This document shows, in pieces, positions 5,049 through 7,799 of a DNA stretch of 7,799 nt; position 1 is the stretch's first letter, and each line of letters starts with the position of its first letter. This stretch comes from JBBQDK01 sp038319625 (GTDB lineage: Bacteria > Pseudomonadota > Gammaproteobacteria > JBBQDK01). Under the pieces are notes generated by a model that was not told the DNA's origin, made no database searches, and saw only the letters and a program-made list of their open reading frames with translations. The DNA lies in the NCBI GenBank assembly GCA_038319625.1, contig JBBQDK010000134.1:1-7799 (forward strand). The letters are read 5' to 3'. A program made the translations under genes and the position numbers.

Positions 5049-6583
5049 CCAGTCACGCCCGTCTCTGGCACTTTCACGGTGGACTGCATCTGACCGATCA
5101 TAAAGCTGAATCGACCAATCTGCCAATCGCCGACCTGCCAGTGCCCTCACAACTGGTATTGCCGCTGGTGCAGCATATCGGCGCCGCGGCGGAACCGCTG
5201 GTTCAGGTTGGCGAACGGGTCCTGAAAGGCCAACTCATCGCCCGTGCCGGCGATCATATCGGCGCGCCGATACACGCCTCGAGCTCCGGCCTCATCAGCG
5301 CAATCGAAGCGCGCAGCGTTCCCCATCCTTCAGGCCTGCCCGTCCAGTCCATCGTCATCACCACCGACGGCCTGGATGAATGGACGATACCCTCACGCGG
5401 CAGCAGCGACCCCTGCGGACTTCCTGCCGAAGAGATACGCAACCGTGTGCGCGACGCGGGCATCGTCGGACTCGGCGGCGCGGGCTTCCCGACCCACATC
5501 AAGCTGAATCCCGGCACGCGACACCTCATTGAGACATTGATCATCAACGGAGCGGAATGCGAGCCCTACATCACCTGCGACGACATGCTGATGCGCGAGT
5601 ACGCCAGTGAAGTGGTGGAAGGTGCACGCATCATGCGTCATGCCGTACACGCAGCGCAGTGCATTATCGGCATAGAGGACAACAAGCCGGCAGCACAGGA
5701 TGCCTTGCAAAAGGCCCTTAACAAGCTTGGTGAGTTCAACACCCGTATCGTCTTGGTGCCGACACGCTACCCGACCGGCGGCGAAAAGCAACTTATAAAG
5801 GTTCTTACCGGCCGTGAAGTTCCGAGCCAGGGGCGGCCGCTGGACATCGGCGTGTTGTGCCACAACGTTGGCACGGCCGCCGCCGTCTATCGTGCCGTGG
5901 TACTCGGTCAGCCGCTGATCTCGCGCATCGTCACTGTGACCGGCACCGGCGTGGCACAACCGCGCAATTTCAATGTGCCGCTGGGTGCACCGATCAGCGC
6001 ACTGATCGCGGCGGCCGGCGGATACACCATTCCGCACCCGCAATTGCTCATAGGCGGACCGATGATGGGCCTGCCGCTGCCCGACGATAGCCTGCCGGTG
6101 ATCAAGACCAGCAACTGCATTCTGGCTCTGCCGGCGCGGCCCGCCGAACGTGAACTGCCGTGCATACGCTGCGGCGAGTGCGTCAAGGTGTGTCCGGCGA
6201 AGCTGCTGCCGCAGGAACTGCTCTGGCATGCACGCGCCAGGGATTTCGACAAGGCACAGGATCAGCATCTATTCGATTGCATCGAATGCGGCTGTTGCGA
6301 TGCCGTCTGTCCGAGCCATATTCCGCTGGTGCGCTACTTCCGTTATGCCAAGACCGAGATCTGGACCAGCGAGAAGGAGCGCCGCAAGGCCGATATCGCA
6401 CGGAAGCGTCACGAGGCCCGGGTCGCACGTCTGGAGCGCGACAAGGCCGAACGCGCCGCCCGTCTGCAAAAACACAGGCCTGAACTGGCCAGCAGCGAGG
6501 CGCCGGACGTCGACCCGAAAAAGGCCGCCGTGCAAGCCGCACTGGAACGCGTCAAGGCCAAACAGACTACGGATGATTCCTGA
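5045..6583 (+). CDS. rnfC: Rnf electron transport complex subunit C (NADH/FMN, RsxC)
   Basis: This is a 512-residue peripheral subunit that takes electrons from NADH. The N-terminal barrel-sandwich region (FHGGLHLTDHKAEST...PLVQVGERVLKGQ) leads into the flavin and nucleotide-binding fold shared with complex I NuoF/NqrF-type proteins: GLGGAGFPT (142-150), INGAECEPYIT (168-178) and PTRYPTGGEKQL (239-250). Two 4Fe-4S motifs follow, Cys373/376/379/383 (CIRCGECVKVCP) and Cys412/415/418/422 (CIECGCCDAVCP). The tail from about 435 is charged and coiled-coil-like (EKERRKADIARKRHEARV) and ends with one DPKKAAVQAALERVKAK unit. E. coli RsxC repeats this kind of alanine-rich unit many times and is about 740 residues, so this is a short-tailed form. 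The start overlaps the rnfB stop, and the ATG gives the family N-terminus. Confidence 0.96.
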   Translation: MTSHARLWHFHGGLHLTDHKAESTNLPIADLPVPSQLVLPLVQHIGAAAEPLVQVGERVLKGQLIARAGDHIGAPIHASSSGLISAIEARSVPHPSGLPVQSIVITTDGLDEWTIPSRGSSDPCGLPAEEIRNRVRDAGIVGLGGAGFPTHIKLNPGTRHLIETLIINGAECEPYITCDDMLMREYASEVVEGARIMRHAVHAAQCIIGIEDNKPAAQDALQKALNKLGEFNTRIVLVPTRYPTGGEKQLIKVLTGREVPSQGRPLDIGVLCHNVGTAAAVYRAVVLGQPLISRIVTVTGTGVAQPRNFNVPLGAPISALIAAAGGYTIPHPQLLIGGPMMGLPLPDDSLPVIKTSNCILALPARPAERELPCIRCGECVKVCPAKLLPQELLWHARARDFDKAQDQHLFDCIECGCCDAVCPSHIPLVRYFRYAKTEIWTSEKERRKADIARKRHEARVARLERDKAERAARLQKHRPELASSEAPDVDPKKAAVQAALERVKAKQTTDDS

Positions 6584-6609
6584 GCCTCGCGCTCCCTGCG
6601 TCCCTCTCA

Positions 6610-6622
6610 CCCCGCTGCGGGG
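6610..6622. repeat. Short perfect palindrome after rnfC
   Basis: CCCCGC-T-GCGGGG is a perfect 6-1-6 dyad 26 bases after the rnfC stop. It is G+C-rich enough to form an RNA hairpin, but ATGACTG follows instead of a U-run, so it is not a standard intrinsic terminator. It may be part of the REP-like material that continues to 6734. Confidence 0.5.
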
Positions 6623-6677
6623 ATGACTGAAATGATCATTATTCTTGCGACTGACTCACGAATACCCCTGTCCCTAA

Positions 6678-6734
6678 CCCTCTCTCCGCAAGCGGGGCGA
6701 GGGGATAGCCGCTTCTCTCGCCAGGGCGGGAGAG
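6678..6734. repeat. REP-like double hairpin in the rnfC-rnfD spacer
   Basis: The first hairpin (6678-6703) pairs CCCTCTCTCCG with CGGGGCGAGGG around a CAAG loop, with one mismatch and one wobble. The second (6714-6734) pairs CTCTC-GCC with GGC..GAGAG, with a small bulge. The run CCCTAACCCTCTC.CCGCAAGCGGGG.GAGGGG is the look of an interspersed extragenic repeat seen in many proteobacterial genomes. The degenerate pairing suggests an old copy. It is non-coding; it could stabilise the upstream mRNA or attenuate read-through to rnfD, but neither is shown. Confidence 0.65.
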
Positions 6735-6868
6735 CCAGGTAGCGGGCAGGAATGTTTTCACTTCGTTGTTACCAACCTCATTCACCTCTGCAATTCTCAT
6801 CGGCAATGCAGTACGTCATTTCATGCATCGCCTTTCCTTAATCCCTCATTCCCGCTATCGTGTCGCCC

Positions 6869-7799
6869 ATGTCAACCGCACCTGACGCTTCCCTGCCGAC
6901 CACTTCGACCGATGTCGGCGCCGTGATGCGTCAGGTGCTGTATGCACTGATCCCCGGCGTGCTCGCTTATGTCTGGTATTTCGGTCCGGGCGTGCTCATC
7001 AATATCACGCTGGCCTGTGCGGTGGCAGTGACGTGCGAAGCGGCGATGCTGCGGGCGCGCGGCCGTCCGTTGCGGCCATACCTCAGTGACTACAGTGCGG
7101 TGGTCACTGCGGTTTTACTGGCCCTGGCATTGCCGCCGCTGGTGCCGTGGTGGTTGACCACCGTGGGCACGGCCTTTGCCATCATCATCGCCAAGCACTT
7201 GTACGGCGGACTCGGCTACAACCCCTTTAATCCGGCCATGGTCGGTTACGTGGTGCTGCTGATCTCCTTCCCTCGCGACATGACCCAATGGTTGTCACCG
7301 CAGATACTGAGCACGCACACACTGAACTTTCCCGAAACCTTCAGCGCCATCTTCGGTGGCCACCTGCCGGATGGCATCGGCATGGACGCGCTCACCGGCG
7401 CCACGCCACTCGACACGGTCAGAACAATGCTCGGCCAGAGCAAGACCCTGAGCGAGATCCGGAGTGCACCACAGTTCGGCGATTTCGGCGGGCGCGGCTG
7501 GGAATGGATCGCCAACTGGTACGCGCTGGGTGGCATCTGGCTACTGTACCGGCGCGTCATCGCTTGGCAGATCCCTGTCGGGATGCTGTCCGCACTGTTG
7601 GCCACCGCCCTGGTGTTTTTTCTGATCGATCCTGACACGCACGCCTCGCCGCTGTTTCACCTGTTCAGCGGCGCGGCCATGCTGGGTGCATTCTTCATCG
7701 CCACCGACCCGGTCACCGCCAGCAGTACACCGCGCGGTCGCCTGATCTACGGCATGGGCATCGGCCTTCTGGTCTATCTGATCCGCAGTTTCGGCGGCT
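6869..7799 (+). CDS. rnfD: Rnf electron transport complex subunit D (RsxD), C-terminus cut by window edge
   Basis: There are 310 codons open to the right edge; the family is about 350 residues, so roughly 40 are missing. It is an inner-membrane flavoprotein with several hydrophobic helices. Conserved RnfD/NqrB signatures include AKHLYGGLGYNPFNPAMVGY (109-128), GAFFIATDPVTAS (273-285), PRGRLIYG (288-295) and LIRSFGG at the edge. The LTGATPLD motif (175-182) contains the threonine (Thr179) to which FMN is covalently attached in the family. The ATG at 6869 is the simplest start. An in-frame GTG at 6860 would add VSP, which resembles the SP found near the N-terminus of many RnfD proteins, and a stop at 6839 blocks anything longer. 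No Shine-Dalgarno supports either start. The gene lies 285 bases after rnfC, an unusually wide gap. rnfG and rnfE are expected downstream. Confidence 0.93.
   Translation, partial: MSTAPDASLPTTSTDVGAVMRQVLYALIPGVLAYVWYFGPGVLINITLACAVAVTCEAAMLRARGRPLRPYLSDYSAVVTAVLLALALPPLVPWWLTTVGTAFAIIIAKHLYGGLGYNPFNPAMVGYVVLLISFPRDMTQWLSPQILSTHTLNFPETFSAIFGGHLPDGIGMDALTGATPLDTVRTMLGQSKTLSEIRSAPQFGDFGGRGWEWIANWYALGGIWLLYRRVIAWQIPVGMLSALLATALVFFLIDPDTHASPLFHLFSGAAMLGAFFIATDPVTASSTPRGRLIYGMGIGLLVYLIRSFGG

Larger units (their letters stand above)
6584..6868. other. rnfC-rnfD spacer without a gene
   Basis: These 285 bases interrupt what is usually a tightly packed operon. I find no credible coding sequence, tRNA or clear promoter. 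The left two-thirds holds hairpin repeats, annotated separately. From about 6745 to 6868 I see no defined structure: it is mixed-composition sequence with no Shine-Dalgarno before rnfD. A promoter for rnfD could be hidden here, but no convincing -10/-35 pair stands out. Confidence 0.7.

Noticed and set aside
6610..6622. Intrinsic terminator after rnfC
   Set aside because: The stem is good but no T-run follows, and rnfD continues the operon on the same strand.
6623..6742. Small 39-residue frame after rnfC
   Set aside because: Half of it translates the REP-like hairpin repeat (LSLTLSPQAGRGD type), and no ribosome site precedes it.
3824..7799. Na+-translocating NQR operon instead of Rnf
   Set aside because: RnfB with its omega domain plus two ferredoxin motifs, and RnfC with C-terminal 4Fe-4S motifs, are specific to Rnf/Rsx. 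NqrA and NqrF signatures are absent.

Overview
The window looks like chromosomal DNA of a G+C-rich gammaproteobacterium. The gene order (dcd, apbC, metG, then an rnf/rsx cluster) and the strong protein resemblance to the E. coli and Pseudomonas Rsx/Rnf, MetG and ApbC families point that way. The genus cannot be fixed from the sequence. A free-living or sulfur-oxidising lineage is possible, but that is a guess.

Layout. Positions 1-1290 are on the minus strand: the N-terminal 40 codons of dcd (dCTP deaminase) lie at the left edge, preceded in the transcript by complete apbC/mrp (P-loop Fe-S cluster carrier). A 328-bp divergent spacer (1291-1618) holds the apbC ribosome site, a short dyad, one probable promoter for each direction and a REP-like cluster of hairpins. 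On the plus strand follow metG (methionyl-tRNA synthetase, 1619-3682), rnfA (3824-4405), rnfB (4485-5048), rnfC (5045-6583) and rnfD (6869 to the right edge, incomplete). The 285-bp rnfC-rnfD gap contains no credible gene, only REP-like hairpin repeats.

How the genes fit together. RnfABCD are four of the six usual subunits (ABCDGE) of the membrane Rnf/Rsx complex. RnfC takes NADH through FMN and two 4Fe-4S clusters, RnfA is a membrane subunit with intramembrane cysteines, RnfB carries a chain of ferredoxin-like clusters, and RnfD is a membrane flavoprotein. rnfG and rnfE are expected just beyond the right edge. ApbC, an Fe-S carrier, sits nearby and could in principle serve this cluster-rich complex. 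dcd and metG are housekeeping genes that share the neighbourhood.

No new protein system is visible; the genes belong to known families. The least explained signal is non-coding. Three same-strand spacers (apbC-dcd, metG-rnfA, rnfA-rnfB) each contain arrays of 7-base tandem repeats in inverted orientation. In all three the array ends 7 to 11 bases before the next start codon, where a Shine-Dalgarno sequence would normally lie, and the arm order along the coding strand is the same. This is the item most worth following up.
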